A stretch of DNA of 39,836 bases from Selaginella moellendorffii (lineage: Eukaryota > Streptophyta > Lycopodiopsida > Selaginellales > Selaginellaceae). A program made the translations under genes and the position numbers. The stretch covers positions 767,251 to 807,086 of the forward strand of contig NW_003314291.1 of assembly GCF_000143415.4 (NCBI RefSeq), written 5' to 3'. Below, piece by piece: positions 1-11,295 of the stretch. Position 1 is the first letter of the stretch. Every line of letters starts with the position of its first letter. The notes below the pieces were generated by a model. The model saw nothing but the letters and a program-made list of their open reading frames with translations. It had not been told where the DNA came from and made no database searches.

Positions 1-234
1 CCCATGATCTGCCAACATTAGGTCTTAGGATTAGTATTTAAACAAATATTCTTCCATTGGTTTAGATAGAGTTTACTAAACACTTCAGCTATATACAAGT
101 GGGACAACAGTGACACTATAACTCCTATCATTGTCCACTTGCAAAGTACAAAGTGGATGACTTAATATTAGTCTGTTTTCCCAATTTTATAGTACATGGT
201 TTATTTAAAAGGCTTTTTGCTCAATAAAAGGGAG
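1..234 (+). mobile_element. Ty3/gypsy-type element, integrase C-terminal remnant and polypurine tract
   Basis: This stretch matches, base by base with many changes, the minus-strand gypsy integrase C-terminal region at about 25010-25240; shared landmarks are the 'tacaagtgggacaa' segment and the 'aaagtggatgactt' segment that encodes a KVDDLV-like motif. Stop codons and frame shifts interrupt it, so it is not coding now. It ends in a purine run (aaaaggga, about 226-233) directly before a TG-starting LTR, the expected polypurine tract position. The rest of the element lies outside the window to the left. Confidence 0.7.
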
Positions 235-623
235 TGTTAGGGCAAATTAGACTGCAAGTTTATGAGGTTTGGCATAACATCTAACAAACAAAAATTATGC
301 ATATATAATGGTTAAAATGATTTATACAAAAGGATAAGGAACAATTAACATCATTAGTAGATCTACTAATGCCTCCTCCTGATGTTCCTTTAAATCTTGG
401 CTCATCCACTAGAGAACCTTAATTGTTTTTTATCATTCCAAGAGGAAGGGATGATGTGAGGTCCAAGTGTATGGTTACAATACCATATACTAATACTAAA
501 ATAGTGGGATTTTGATAATTATTAGATTGATTTCAATTTAGACTACTCACTCTTATATATAAGTTTTTCGGATAATTGATATACACATTTCTATATTCCA
601 TTTCCATATTCCATATACTCACA
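235..623 (+). repeat. 3' LTR of a gypsy-type retrotransposon (389 bp)
   Basis: The segment begins TGTTAG directly after a purine tract and ends CTCACA, giving TG...CA termini. It aligns with the reverse complement of 23433-25006 once the inserted TRIM and a local tandem duplication in that copy are set aside. Shared blocks include the 'acaaaaggat' segment near 328, the region around 'gaggaagggatgatgtgaggtcc' (near 440-465) and the 'agtgggattttg' segment near 504. This copy has no TRIM, so it shows the pre-insertion site. Confidence 0.7.
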
Positions 624-835
624 ATTTGCATATAGTATTATAATATGTGTATATAATTATTATTTATTTAAAAATAAGTCTTTATATTTCTATGTTCTTA
701 CTTCTTACAAAAATGGTAAGGTAGATATCATATTTAAAACTTGTATAATTATTTAATTAGCTATTTTTCTCTTTTTATCTATTTGATAAAATTGTCATGC
801 TACTTTTATTGTTATTCTTGTTACCTCTTTAGCTT

Positions 836-1110
836 CATCCTAATTAATTTTAATATATATGTTCAATTGGTCTGTATAATATATGCGTTTTAGTGTTTGT
901 GCTCTTGATAATGTTATATATGTTTGTCTTGGATTTTTCTTTTTGTATGGGTTATATCCTAATTATTTCTTATTGATCCTATTTATTGTTCTTCTTACAT
1001 ATGTGGTTGTAGTGGAAATTCTGTTTTACTTATAATATGATTTTGATTTTTACTTATTTTTATTATTCTTGTCATTTTTCTTTCTGGTATCCATGTATTT
1101 TTAATTATTT
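836..1110 (-). pseudogene. Decayed Helitron/PIF1-type helicase C-terminus
   Basis: Reading the minus strand, a segment gives RQTYITLSRAQTLKR, matching the conserved C-terminal helicase motif (QxYVALSRxxxLxGL) of Helitron and PIF1-like helicases. About 25 residues upstream, in the same frame, lies TINRINKK, resembling the MTINKSQGQ motif that precedes it at the right spacing in that family. Stop codons interrupt the frame, for example between the two motifs and shortly after them, so this is a relic. Whether the parent was a Helitron or a cellular PIF1 gene cannot be told; the repeat-rich, AT-rich setting favours Helitron. Confidence 0.5.
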
Positions 1111-2290
1111 CGATGTACTGTTATATGTCTGGTGTATGGAGACATCATTTTTATGTCAATATATTTTTATTGTGTAAATTGGTGCTTTTGCTTCAAATAT
1201 AGGATTTATTTGATAAAAACATGCTGATCCATCCCACCAATGTCTACTCCAAATGTTGGTTTGAAGCTTTCCCATATTCTCTTTATATCCTATGCCATAT
1301 TTCTAAGCATTTATTGTTGAAAATCTTGTTTGGTATTTTCCTAACATGTTATTTGTCAATATTATTTGACCTTTTTTTTATGTTTCTGGTCAAAATGCAA
1401 AAGCTGAATAGATTTTTGAACCATTTATATTGTAAACTACTTTTCTTGTATATTAATATTGTTTCATTATTTATATTTTTGTTTATTTTATAATATCATT
1501 TGAGTGTCTAAAAAAAACCAATCTTCTTACTGGTATCATTGTTTCTATAAGTGTATTTATAAGTATTTATTTTTGAATTACACAGATTAATTTTTCTTTT
1601 AACTAGGAGAGAAGAAACACATATTGGTTTGCCAAAGCTTCTCTAATGCAGCTGCACTGAGGGTGTAGGACCATTTAATATCCATCTATACAAGACCAAT
1701 TATGCCATCTAAGCAAAACAATTTGGCCACTAAATGCAAAGAAAGACTCCTTGGCTGACACAAATTTCCCATTACAAAGTTAGGGAAAGCTCAAACCCAT
1801 ATTTAGTGTTAATTTGGCATTGGCTGCTGCCACTTTTTTATCATTTCAAGTGTGTTGTGAGTGAATACATTGTTTATAGATCTCAAGAGGCTGAATTTTC
1901 TTGCAGTGATCTCCATATTTCTGTGGAAGAGAGCTTTATAAATCTCAATCTTATTATCTCATGGCCAGTTTTAGAGAGACCTCAAGCTTGAACAGCTTAT
2001 TTGATGAAATTGCATGATCTAGTTGATAACATATTGTCCAATAATCTTCCAAAAGTATAAATGACAATGAGGACACAGATTAATAATGTTAACATGGTAG
2101 ATGTTCTTTTGAAAAAGGGATTTCTAAAAAGGTTTTAGCATCCAAATCTAGACTTAGATCTAGACTTTGCAATGTGCAAAATGAGCGAATTACATAGGAA
2201 TTCTTATAAGTGATTAATAATGTATATCTTTAAATATTTAAGTATTTTAAATATATATTCTAAATATACAATGATGTGCCGAACCCTTGG
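1111..2290. other. AT-rich stretch without recognisable genes
   Basis: Two short plus-strand open frames (1221-1493 and 1734-1991) translate to low-complexity, hydrophobic or unrecognised sequence and have no supporting motif. The first overlaps the side where the upstream part of the decayed helicase would be expected, but I could not recognise further helicase motifs. Confidence 0.5.
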
Positions 2291-2869
2291 AGGTATCACT
2301 TGATTGACTAGGACTTTTACATAGGGAGATTTGCAACCCTCCACAACAAGCAGATAAATATCGGAATGGATCTGTAGGCAAGAAGCTTCTCCACTGTGCA
2401 CATGGATTTCGACATGAAATTCGTTTTGAAATCCCCACGAACGCTTCCTGCTGAGGAAATGTGCAGGGCAGTGCAGCACGAGGTTGGGGAAGATTCGTTA
2501 GAGGATACGGCAAGGCTCTTATAGTCCAGAAGAAGTTGCAATGTTCTATGGTTAATGCACTATGTTGCGGAGTATAGCTATCGCTTGATTGACCAAGACT
2601 GTTAAGTAGGGAGCTTTTACTTTAGAAAGCTGGAGGAACAGCAAGAGGATCCCGCAATGATTGATTGGGCAAACAATTGCATTAGAAAAGCGATCATCGG
2701 GTACAATCGTTGCAGAATGATCATAAGGATGCTCGAGCATCAGCCCCACAGGAGCCGTGCTTGGGGCGTGGTATGTGGCCTCGATTATCTCCACGTTTAT
2801 GCATTTCAAAGGACTCCTGATACAGGTAAAGACTCGCTACGCTTATTTAATTTAGACGGGTGTGACTAA
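2291..2869 (+). other. Possible gene fragments in a diverged tandem duplication, unrecognised
   Basis: Two segments starting near 2294 and 2576 resemble each other: each has a 'cttgattgac' core followed by 'tagggag' and then an AACAAGCAG or AACAGCAAG stretch. The second continues into a plus-strand open frame of about 80 codons ending TAA at 2867-2869, with an acceptor-like 'tttactttag' just before it. A 40-codon frame (2402-2524) lies in the first unit. No known domain is recognisable; this may be a decayed duplicated gene. Confidence 0.3.
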
Positions 2870-3530
2870 GTTGCTTCCATGGATGTTCACGGTGTCACAC
2901 TGGAATGGCAATACTTAGTATCGTGTTGCTGTGGCAATGGTCTAGGCCTCTAGATTATAAAGTTCTAGAGGAATGAAACAAAACATCTCTTAATCTCATA
3001 TAAATGTGGTGTGGACTTGTGAAACCCATCCTCACCATAAAACAAAGTTTCTTTTCACAAGCATCTGATTTACCAGCGGTGGAAAAACTATATGCCATTC
3101 TTCCAAGCAAGATTACAAGATGTCTTAGAAGAATACTTCCCCCTAGGTTCCGCAGATCTTGATTCCATGACTGGTTAAGATCACTTCCACTTTCTGATGC
3201 AGGCAGTGACGGAAAAAAAAGAGCAAGAAGTTGGTGTCGTCAAGCAATGAGGGATTTTAATTCTTCAACACGCGCGTCAGAACCATTGGTGTTGAATCGC
3301 TATAGTCATGTATAAGATGTATATCCCTTTATATTCTAGGGAAGTTTGATTGTGTACCTGTACAAGGCTTCACTATACAGTGGAAGTTTCTCAGCGAGGC
3401 CTGATTCCTCTAGGTCCTCGTTTCGAGCCTCTTTTACCGGGTGGTAGGAAACCATAGTCGACTGCTAACTGGTCCTCCTCCTCTAGCGTGAGCTTCCTAC
3501 CAGTCGAGTGGGATTGTTTCCCCATGTAAT
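2870..3530. other. Intergenic stretch, no gene supported
   Basis: Nothing firm is visible. A short plus-strand frame near 3060-3173 reads DLPAVEKLYAILP, but it is too short to assign. The right edge lies downstream of the ycf45-like gene and probably contains its 3' untranslated region. Confidence 0.4.
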
Positions 3531-5547
3531 TCACCCAGTTCTCGGGCATAGCATCTTTGTCGGGAATGTAGCCTGCTTAAGAAAACTCGCAACTTTTTCT
3601 ATCTCGAGAAACTTAAACAGCGTACCTATCTTTGATACCCAGTTGTTTTCTTCCTGGAACAAGGAGCTGCCAAGCTTGATAGAGGATTTGCTGGCCATCA
3701 CCAGACTGGAAACATCCGACCGCTCGTGCTCCTCCTTGTCATACAATCGCTTCTCGATGACAACTCTAAAGTTTTCATCTCTTGTTCGCATCTGCAATCG
3801 ACAGGGCTTCATGTTACAATTTGGAGGAAGAAAGAAAATTTATTTGGTTCTCTACCTCAACGACGGGTTGCTTTCCCTGTAGAAGATTGTCTACGCTCTT
3901 GTCCGACTGAGAAAAGCGAAAAACAGATGGATCCAGAGATCGAAAAACATATTGTTTGTACCTGGTGTGCTATCCAGTGGCTCCGCTCTCTCATCTCAAT
4001 GAGTATTGAAAATGTCGGTGGAGCTTTCCTTTCGAGCACGGTTTTCTGCGTACCTCTTGCTCGTGCTTCGTCATCACCTAAAGTCACTGTTTGGATGCCA
4101 CCAACCTGAAAGAAAAAAAGAAGAAAAAAAGCTCGTAAGGACGACCAAGAGCAACACGCAGAAGAAAAACTATAAATGCGATTGATGTACCAAGTCAGAA
4201 AGCGTGGGATTCTTGATGATGTTCTCCAGTGTCTGCCCATGCGCAGTAGCAACCAGCATCACTCCTCTTTCGGCAATTGTCCGGCAGGCAAGAGCCTCTG
4301 CTTCCGTCCCAATCTCGTCCACGATCACAACTTGTGGCATATGGTTCTCTACGGCTTCCACCATAACTCTGTGCTGCATTGACGGATCTGGCACCTGCAT
4401 TCTTCGTGCACCACCGATGGCCGGGTGTGGCACGTCTCCGTCACCACCAATCTCATTGCTGGTGTCCACCACCACCTGATAGCATCCATCATAGCATTAG
4501 ACCATTGTCACGGACTCTCCTGGCCTCTCTGAAAATGGAAAAGCGCAAAAAAGAGGAAAAAAAGAAAGATGTCCTGGGTGTGTAAGCACCACTCTCTTGC
4601 GTAGATCATCAGCAAGGACCCGCGCAATCTCTCGGATAACAGTTGTTTTTCCAACACCGGGTCTGCAGAAACAAGTTTTGAGTGAGAGGCGAAGTTTCAC
4701 GAGAGTTCTGACCTGCCAAGGAATAGAATGCTTTTTCCACAGTCGAGGAGGTCGCGAACCATGTCAACATGTCCAGTCACAGCTCTTCCAACACGGCACG
4801 TCAAGCCGATGATCACGCCTTTACGGTTGCGAATGGCTGATATTCTGTGTAGTGTTCCCTCGATTCCTGCTCGATTATCACTTCCAAACTCCCCCACTGC
4901 AGCCTCGGCTGCTTGGAGATCATCTCTCGTTATCTGCCATGAAAAAAGAAGTATAGAAAAGTAGCTTAAGTCAGATGGATGGAAGCAAGTGGTTTACCTC
5001 ATTGTCTCGTAAGTATTCTCCACCTCTGTGTTTTAGAAAACGAGCCTCGGGACGACGTCCAAGATCCAAGACCACCTGTGATTTGATATACCATCGCTAG
5101 AAACTCTTAGCTACTGTACCAACACACACAAACCTCCAAGAGATCCCCGCGCTTGGGATGCTTCAAGAGATTTTGACGAATGCCTTCCGGAAGGATCTGC
5201 AAACAAAGAAGAAGATATGAAGCATCTTTCATGGAAGCGTGGAATTCTCTTACCTCCAAAAGAACATCCAAATCGTCCTGGACGATGATCGCGCCATCCT
5301 CCATAACTCTTTGCTCCAATGGACCAGCTTCCAACTCATCATCCTGCGAAGCCAGCGACTTCACAGCACGGAGAACTCTCCGCCGCCCTCGAAAGCTCCT
5401 CGGGAGAGACGTGACTTTGCACGAATCCAAAACTTTGGATCCATTCCTCGCGAAAGCCGACCTCTCCGACGGAACGAATGAGCGCCGGAGCCCAGCGGAG
5501 GGGCAGCAAACGCCGTAATGCATTCTCGCAAGAACTCCACCCGCCAC
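3531..5547 (-). CDS. ycf45/SPD1-like plastid P-loop ATPase
   Basis: Nine exons join in frame with GT-AG introns: 5547-5254, 5196-5134, 5075-4998, 4933-4713, 4662-4590, 4475-4191, 4106/4105-3962, 3906-3856, 3791-3531, giving about 489 residues. Family markers are [13 protein letters not shown], the Walker A loop GRPGVGKTT (split by an intron), [14 protein letters not shown], the Walker B strand [23 protein letters not shown] and LERKAPPTF. These match the SpoIIIAA-like AAA ATPase family of algal plastid ycf45 and plant nuclear homologues such as Arabidopsis SPD1, needed for early plastid development. The N-terminal about 60 residues are Arg/Ser-rich and acidic-poor, fitting a transit peptide. 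Start choice: first ATG of the open first exon; ATG at 5523 is an alternative. The C-terminal 87 residues are less conserved, so the 3' end is less sure. One base of uncertainty remains at the exon 7 acceptor; 4105 keeps the frame. Confidence 0.9.
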
Positions 5548-6043
5548 TCCCTAGCTAAAAATCTGCAAGGATGGATGGATGGAGCATCCACCAGGAAATC
5601 TCTCCTAATCCCAATGCGGGCATCAAATACCTCGATTTGGAGGCGCTGGATCGCTAGATCACTGTTCTATCACGAAATCGCAACCTCGCCCTTGCGCGAG
5701 GGCTCCTTCCCACGAAGATGGAACTCCCGGACCTAAAGAAAGTCACACACACACACAAACATTGTCTCTTATGCCCGGGAATATCCCACCAAGGCATATC
5801 TCCAGAGATTCCATTCTCTTGTGTTATGTTAATGTTGGCCTGCAACCACGCGAGTAAATTCAACGATGGAGCTGGAGTGCAAATTCAACTTGGATCACAT
5901 CACCACCAAGAAATTTACAACGCCCACCCGGGATAGAATTAAATTACCTCTCGCTCCATGCACACAATGCACCACTGGAGCTTTTGATGGAATAAGAAAG
6001 GGAAAAATGCGAGCTAGATTTTGATTCTAGCAGCAGCGGTGGC
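5548..6043. promoter_or_regulatory. Shared divergent upstream region (ycf45-like gene and carbonic anhydrase)
   Basis: About 500 bp separate two head-to-head start codons (5547 minus, 6044 plus). No convincing TATA box, known operator or coding frame is visible. A short CA repeat (cacacacacac, about 5747-5757) lies inside. Calling it a bidirectional promoter rests on geometry alone. Confidence 0.4.
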
Positions 6044-7270
6044 ATGGGACTCGAATCGAGTGAATTTGGGTTTCTTTTGATTGTTCTGGCGATTGTTCTA
6101 GCTTCTTCACAGTCGGAAGAAGGTATATGGATGATCCTGGAGAAGAAAAAATTTCCATGCCAAGTAGTTTAGTTCTTCCTCTTCAATCATCTAACTTTCT
6201 TTATATTATTCTATCTTATTTAGTTCTTATTCTCAATTATTTCTACATTTTTTGTGTGTGGCAGGCTTTGGCTACCAAGACAATTCCCTGGGACCAGGGC
6301 AGTGGGGATGCCTTGCCACAAACTTTTCGACGTGTAGAACAGGGACCCAGCAGTCGCCCATTAACATAAAAACGCGAGATGCTATCGATGATTGCTCGCT
6401 TGGAAAGCTGAGATTCCATTTCTCCCACTCCGCAGGAACACTCACCTCTCAGAAGTACCTCTACAGAGTAAAACCTCCTCTAAATTCTGATTGCTCGTGT
6501 CAACACTTTGATCTTGTTCTATTTTATTGATCTTGCAATTATTCGTGTAGATTGGGCTGGATGGTGATGCCGAGAACACTGTGATCATTGATGGCATGGA
6601 GTTTAGGCTGGTGCAATTCCACTTCCATCACCCAAGCGAGCATTTCATTGATGGAAAAAAGTAAGCACAAAACTAGTCTGTTCCTCTTGGATTGAGAAAA
6701 AAATCCTGGCAGGTTTGAGCTTGAAGCACACCTTGTTTATCGTGCCATGGACAACTCCTCGAGGATGGCTGTTGTTGCCCAGATGTATAAGAAGGGAGAA
6801 GAAAACAGTCTACTTGCACAAGTAAGTGTTCATTGATCATGCATTCAGACATAAAATTTACATGTATAATACATATATTTCAAAACAGGTTCTTGACATG
6901 AAAAACAATGTCCGAACTTTGCTAGACTTGAGGGAGTTCAACCTGGGACAAGAATATTTCAGATACATTGGGTCTCTTACAACACCTCCATGCACCCAAG
7001 GAGTAACCTGGACCATTTTGATCAAAGTATTAGTATACTTCACACTTTTTTTCTTCTAAAGTTTCTATTATTTGGTTCAGAACAAGACTGCATCCAAGCA
7101 ACAGATCAAAGATCTGAAACAGTGCCTTGGGGTAAGCTACTTTATTTGTTTTACATCATGGTAATTCATGTTATAAATTGCAGGGAAGAAATGCAAGGCC
7201 ATTGCAGAGAACTAATCGGCGAGAGGTTTACATGTACACTTTTTACCAGAACTTCTTAGCGAAATACTAG
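6044..7270 (+). CDS. Alpha-type carbonic anhydrase
   Basis: Seven exons join in frame: 6044-6122, 6265-6467, 6551-6660, 6713-6821, 6889-7026, 7081-7131, 7184-7270, giving 258 residues, the usual plant size. The enzyme interconverts CO2 and bicarbonate at a zinc centre. Visible family features are QSPINI near the N-terminus, [12 protein letters not shown] with the first two zinc histidines, EAHLVY with the third, and [11 protein letters not shown] with the substrate-site threonine and second structural cysteine. Residues about 8-24 are hydrophobic after an acidic start, consistent with a signal peptide and a secreted or endomembrane location (plant alpha-CAs are typically apoplastic or luminal). 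All zinc ligands are present, so it should be active. The 3' end lies 100 bp from the convergent dioxygenase gene. The start is the only ATG that gives a signal peptide in frame with exon 2. Confidence 0.93.
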
Positions 7271-7370
7271 ATTTTTTTTAATATAATTATAATAAAATTA
7301 TAATTCATTGTTTCTATCATTTTACGATAGTTCTATAGATTCTTGAGATATTATTGACATGAGTGCAGTC

Positions 7371-8385
7371 TCAGGACTTCGCAAAATCTTTCAGAAACTT
7401 GCCGTCTTCGTATTCTTTATATCTTTCTCCATAGATGAAGCGCCGGTAGCAAACTCTGGAATGGCGACTCTTGTCCAGCAGCGAGCTCGCAGGGCCGATC
7501 TGGGCTTTCTCCGATGGCTCAAAGGTGATAGCACACGAGCAGCGTGGCTTGCACTTGTCCAAGGTCACCCTATGAGTAGTAGCTCGGTAGATTCCATTGC
7601 TCATCACCTAGAAAAAGTTTAGAGGCTCTTGAAAGAAGCTGCATCTTAACTCTAGATAGATTTACCTCCATGATCTCTCCGAAGCTCACGATGAAAGATC
7701 CAGGGAGTGGTTTCACTGTATGCCACTTGCCATCTCCTTCAAGGAGCACTTGCAAAGATGGGACTCCATCGGCAAAGAGGAGAACCAAAGTTCCAATATC
7801 TGTATGCTCTGGAACTCCATAAATCTCATCTCTCTCTTCTTCCTTCTCGTTGTTTGGATAGCTGAAAGTGCAGAAGGTTTGCTTCAATTCACCTTGGCAC
7901 AAAGTGTCTCGCAGATAGAGTGGATCTAGATCCAAGGCCATGGATAGCGCAACTATAAGTTTCTCGTAGACTTTGGTGGAGCAAACTCCCAGCTCTTCTA
8001 CCAAATCCCTGAAACAGTGATAAGAAACGTATAAAACTCTCGGAAAAGAACTATACTTGTGAGAGTCTGGCCACTTCCGTGGATCTCTCCTCGAGAGCGG
8101 CCGCAAGAACAAGTAGAGATGCTCGCGTTTGATCTTTATCCCAACGTTGGAAGGAGAAGGATTGAAGCCCTCTGTGCGGTAGCCGGAATCCGCCAAGAAC
8201 TTGCTCTTATAGTCGAGATCTTGCGCGAAGAACTCCTTTTGGTGATCCAGCACCCTCTGGAGCAGCTCCACCGGGACGCCATGGTTCACTAGGCGAACGA
8301 AGCCAAACTTGTCGTGTGCTTTGCGGATCTGCGCCGCCACAATGGTAGTGGAGCTTGAGAAATCGATAGCAGGGAGCTCCAACAT
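7371..8385 (-). CDS. 2-oxoglutarate/Fe(II)-dependent dioxygenase (DOXC class)
   Basis: Three exons, 8385-8057, 8008-7666 and 7607-7371, give 302 residues, slightly short of the usual 310-370. The N-terminus has the DIOX_N pattern (LPAIDFSSS, KFGFVRLVNHGVP). The catalytic domain shows PEHTDIGTL (iron ligands His and Asp), ATTHRVTL (third iron ligand His) and RCS at the position of the 2-oxoglutarate-binding R-x-S. The set is complete, so an active soluble oxygenase is expected. The substrate cannot be told; plant members act in hormone, flavonoid and other specialised metabolism. The first intron (8056-8009) is 48 nt, a multiple of three without a stop, so retention would insert 16 residues; the conserved K-D-L junction supports removal. 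The gene is divergent from the KDPG-aldolase-like gene, 96 bp between start codons. Confidence 0.9.
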
Positions 8386-8481
8386 GGTGTCGATTGATCA
8401 ATTATACAAAGAGATGGAGAGAAACTTTAAAACTTTTCCTTTTGCCAGAAGGGTATCTCTTTTGTTGATTAGGACAGCGCT

Positions 8482-9715
8482 ATGGCGATGTTTGGGGAGA
8501 GGAGCTGGAGCGTTAACGCTTTCGGTGCTGGGATTGATCAAAGGCGTAGTGCTTGTGGAGCCCAAATTGCCTGGCCATCCCCAGATGATCATGGAAGCTG
8601 CTGCTCGATTCACAGGATACGGGAATCCAAGATTGTCGCTTGCCTCAGGGCTCACAGGTAGATATGTGCATTTGTCCCGATCATCTTTCCTTTTTCTTTG
8701 GAAGCTCTCCTTTCCTGAAGTATGAAAACAAAACTTTGCAGCTCAAAGCTGGCACTAGATGCTGCTCGCGCTGCATTGGATGGAGGATTGGACGTGGTGA
8801 GTCCGATCAAAGCTTCTCTCTTTGAGTGATAGAACTTTCTTTTTGTTTTCCTCCTTTACAGCTCGAAGTAACTATGACTACTCCAGGAGCTAGCAAGGTG
8901 CTCTCTTTTCCCCAAAAATTTATGTACAAACTCTAGAGCTTTCTTCTTACTGTAGGTGATCGCCACGTTGGTTCACGAGTATCCATCAGCACTTATAGGA
9001 GTAAGTCAAGTCTACTGGAAAAAACAAAGTTAAAACTCTTTGTCTTTCAGGCTGGGACTGTTTTATCTCTCGATCAAGCTGAGGAGGCCAAGGCTAGCGG
9101 AGCAACGTTTCTCCTAAGTCCCATCACCGTGAAGGTGCTACTCTTATGTTTTCGCTACAAGAATCAATCACTTTCAACTTAGAAACTCCAAACATAAAAT
9201 CGCTCAGGAGCTCGTGGAAATCCACTCGTTCGGGCCTGTGTTGTTCGTCCCAGGAGCAATGACACCAACAGAAGTACGTTCTTCGATTTTTTTCTTTGAA
9301 AAACTGGATTTTTCTTTCATTTTTGACCAGGTGTATACTGCTCATAGCTATGGAGCACACATTGTCAAGGTTCGTGTCGCAAAGAACTATTTGGTATAAA
9401 CTTTTTCTTGTTTAGATTTATCCCACAGACCTCGCTGGTGGTGTCAAGTACGTGAGATCGCTGCGAAAGTTGCTAGCTCACATCCCTATGATCGCTTCTC
9501 AAGGAATCACACTTGGTAAGTAAAACTTTTCTCGTGAGATTCTTACTTTTCTATCATTTGTAGAGATGATCCGGCCTTACTTGGATGCCGGAGCCTCGGC
9601 AGTGGTTCTCTCGGACGCAATCTTCGACTCAAGCTCACTGTCAAGCTCTTGTTTCGCGAAAATCACGCAGCAAGCCTCGGTAGCGGTGAAAGAAGCTGCA
9701 AAGAATGCGCGGTGA
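8482..9715 (+). CDS. KDPG/KHG aldolase-like enzyme (Eda family)
   Basis: Nine exons join in frame: 8482-8657, 8742-8796, 8862-8897, 8956-9000, 9051-9134, 9208-9273, 9331-9369, 9416-9515, 9564-9715, giving 250 residues. The protein is a TIM-barrel class I aldolase that cleaves 2-keto-3-deoxy-6-phosphogluconate to pyruvate and glyceraldehyde-3-phosphate in the Entner-Doudoroff route. Visible motifs are KIVACLRAHS near the barrel start, LEVTMTTPGA with the catalytic glutamate, IGAGTVLS, FVPGAMTPTE, and VKIYPTDLAGG with the Schiff-base lysine in the K-x-x-P context. The barrel begins after about 50 residues with no clear motif, which may hold a targeting sequence. Introns are tiny (46-84 nt). A second reading frame of exon 1 is also open but breaks the aldolase motif, so the ATG at 8482 was chosen. 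Confidence 0.9.
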
Positions 9716-10075
9716 AAGATCTCGCGCAAAGAATCCTTGTCGAGAAAAAAATTCCATCAAAGAGCGAGCGCTCGCGAGAAGAACGTATCGCGAACTTCTG
9801 GAAAGAATTTCCGAGAAAGGAATCTCGAAGCATCTAGCGCGCTTTCCATTCACAAGCAAACAAAGACAAAAGGATGAAGAAAAGAAGTATAAAATAGAAA
9901 GTCTAGCCTAGCGGGTTTAAAGCCTGGGCTAGGGTTCTTCGAATTGACGATTCACTGAATGGTTCTTCCTCGTGAATGAATCCCTCCGGCGCCGGGATGT
10001 GTGGCGCTCCTCCATGTAAGAATCATCCTCCGCGGCGGCATTCTAATTGCGAGATTTCTCTCCTCGATCGCCGCC
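9716..10075. other. Intergenic region between aldolase and palmitoyltransferase genes
   Basis: About 360 bp hold the aldolase 3' untranslated region and presumably the upstream region of the DHHC gene. An open frame runs through part of it on both strands, but it has no motif and its composition is like the gene's tail. No TATA box is obvious. Confidence 0.4.
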
Positions 10076-11295
10076 ATGGGCTACAGGAGCTGCCTATCGC
10101 TGCCGGTGGCGGTGGTGTTGATGCTGGTGGGATTTGTCTACTACACGGTGGTATTTCTAGTCCTAGATCCGTGGCTTGATCTAGCCACCGCGAATGGCCT
10201 CGCCAATGCCCTCGCCTTCACTGCTACCACTCTCATGGCGCTGGTTTCTTACGCTCTAGCGATTCTCAGGGATCCAGGGGAGATTCCTTCTTCGTATTTG
10301 CCCGACGTGGAGGACTCCCAGCAAGCTCCTCTCCAAGAAGTGAAGCGCAAGGTAGAATTTTTCTTTGTTCTTTGTTTCGCTAGTTACAATGCTAGCTCGC
10401 AGGGGGGAGATTTGCGCTACTGTCAAAAATGCAGAGTCTACAAGCCACCGCGAGCTCACCATTGCCGAGTTTGCAAGCGTTGTGTTCTCCGGATGGTAAG
10501 TTTCTTTCCATCGTTTCCTTTCCTGGTTGTGATCGAGCTTCGCTGTTCCAGGATCACCATTGTTTGTGGATCAACAACTGCGTTGGTCACAACAACTACA
10601 AGTCCTTTTTCCTGTTCGTCCTCTACATCACCTCAGCATGCATCTACTCTCTGGTATTCTCGCGTTTGATCTGTTTTCGTTCGAGTTTTCACGTTGTGGA
10701 AAGTTTAGGTGGTGCTTGGCTTTCACGCGGTTGACGAGTTTGAGAGAGCTCTAGAGGTCGTGGCAGTGGAGGATGACGCAGCGATCGTCCAGCCGGTCAA
10801 GGCATCTGTGGCTACTGCTTCTCTTCTAAAGGTGTGATTTTGGTTTCCACAGTGTTTGGTTTTCTCTCTAAACCATGTCTTTGTCCACAGATAATTTGCG
10901 GCATCGTTGTTATTCCCCTCTCCGTTGCACTATCGGGTCTCCTGGTCTGGCATATCTACCTTTCCTTACATAACAGAACCACAATTGAGGTAAAAGAACT
11001 CTCAAGAACCAGTGTTCTCATTTGATTCTTTCATAGTACTACGAAGGGGTACGTGCAAAATGGTTAGCACACACCTCCGGACCTTATAGTCATCCATACG
11101 ACCTTGGAGCTCTTTCAAACATTTTGGTAGTACGTATTTTCTTCATTCCTCTACTCGTGTCCAATCTCACAAAAGCAGCTCTACGTCCAGGTTTTGGGCC
11201 CCAAAGCGTCGTGCTGGTTTTGCCCGATGGCAGTAGGACACATTGGATCCGGCCTGCATTTCAAGACCTCTGGAAATGCCGCGGGGAAGTTATAG
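10076..11295 (+). CDS. DHHC-type protein S-acyltransferase (palmitoyltransferase)
   Basis: Seven exons, all phase 0, join in frame: 10076-10351, 10403-10495, 10552-10653, 10709-10831, 10891-10989, 11037-11126, 11179-11295, giving 299 residues. The enzyme attaches fatty acyl groups to cysteines of membrane-associated proteins. Two hydrophobic segments occupy roughly residues 7-30 and 42-62. The cysteine-rich domain follows: CQKCRVYKPPRAHHCRVC, then the catalytic DHHC (M-DHHCLWINNCVGHNNY), with an intron exactly before DHHC. Two further membrane segments lie after it. A TTxE motif (NRTTIEYYEG) is present. The C-terminal LGPKASCWFCP block resembles plant PAT proteins. Four membrane spans with a cytosolic catalytic loop are expected. 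An upstream non-ATG extension is open but unnecessary. The last 115 bp overlap the antisense PPR reading frame. Confidence 0.92.

Noticed and set aside
1221-1493. 90-codon hydrophobic frame
   Set aside because: AT-rich composition alone explains the Phe/Leu/Ile-rich translation; no homologous motif.
5654-5936. Short frames between the ycf45-like and carbonic anhydrase genes
   Set aside because: No motif, no splice context, and located in the shared upstream region of two clear genes.
10001-10075. Upstream extension of the DHHC protein
   Set aside because: It depends on a non-ATG start; the ATG at 10076 gives a normal N-terminus for the family.
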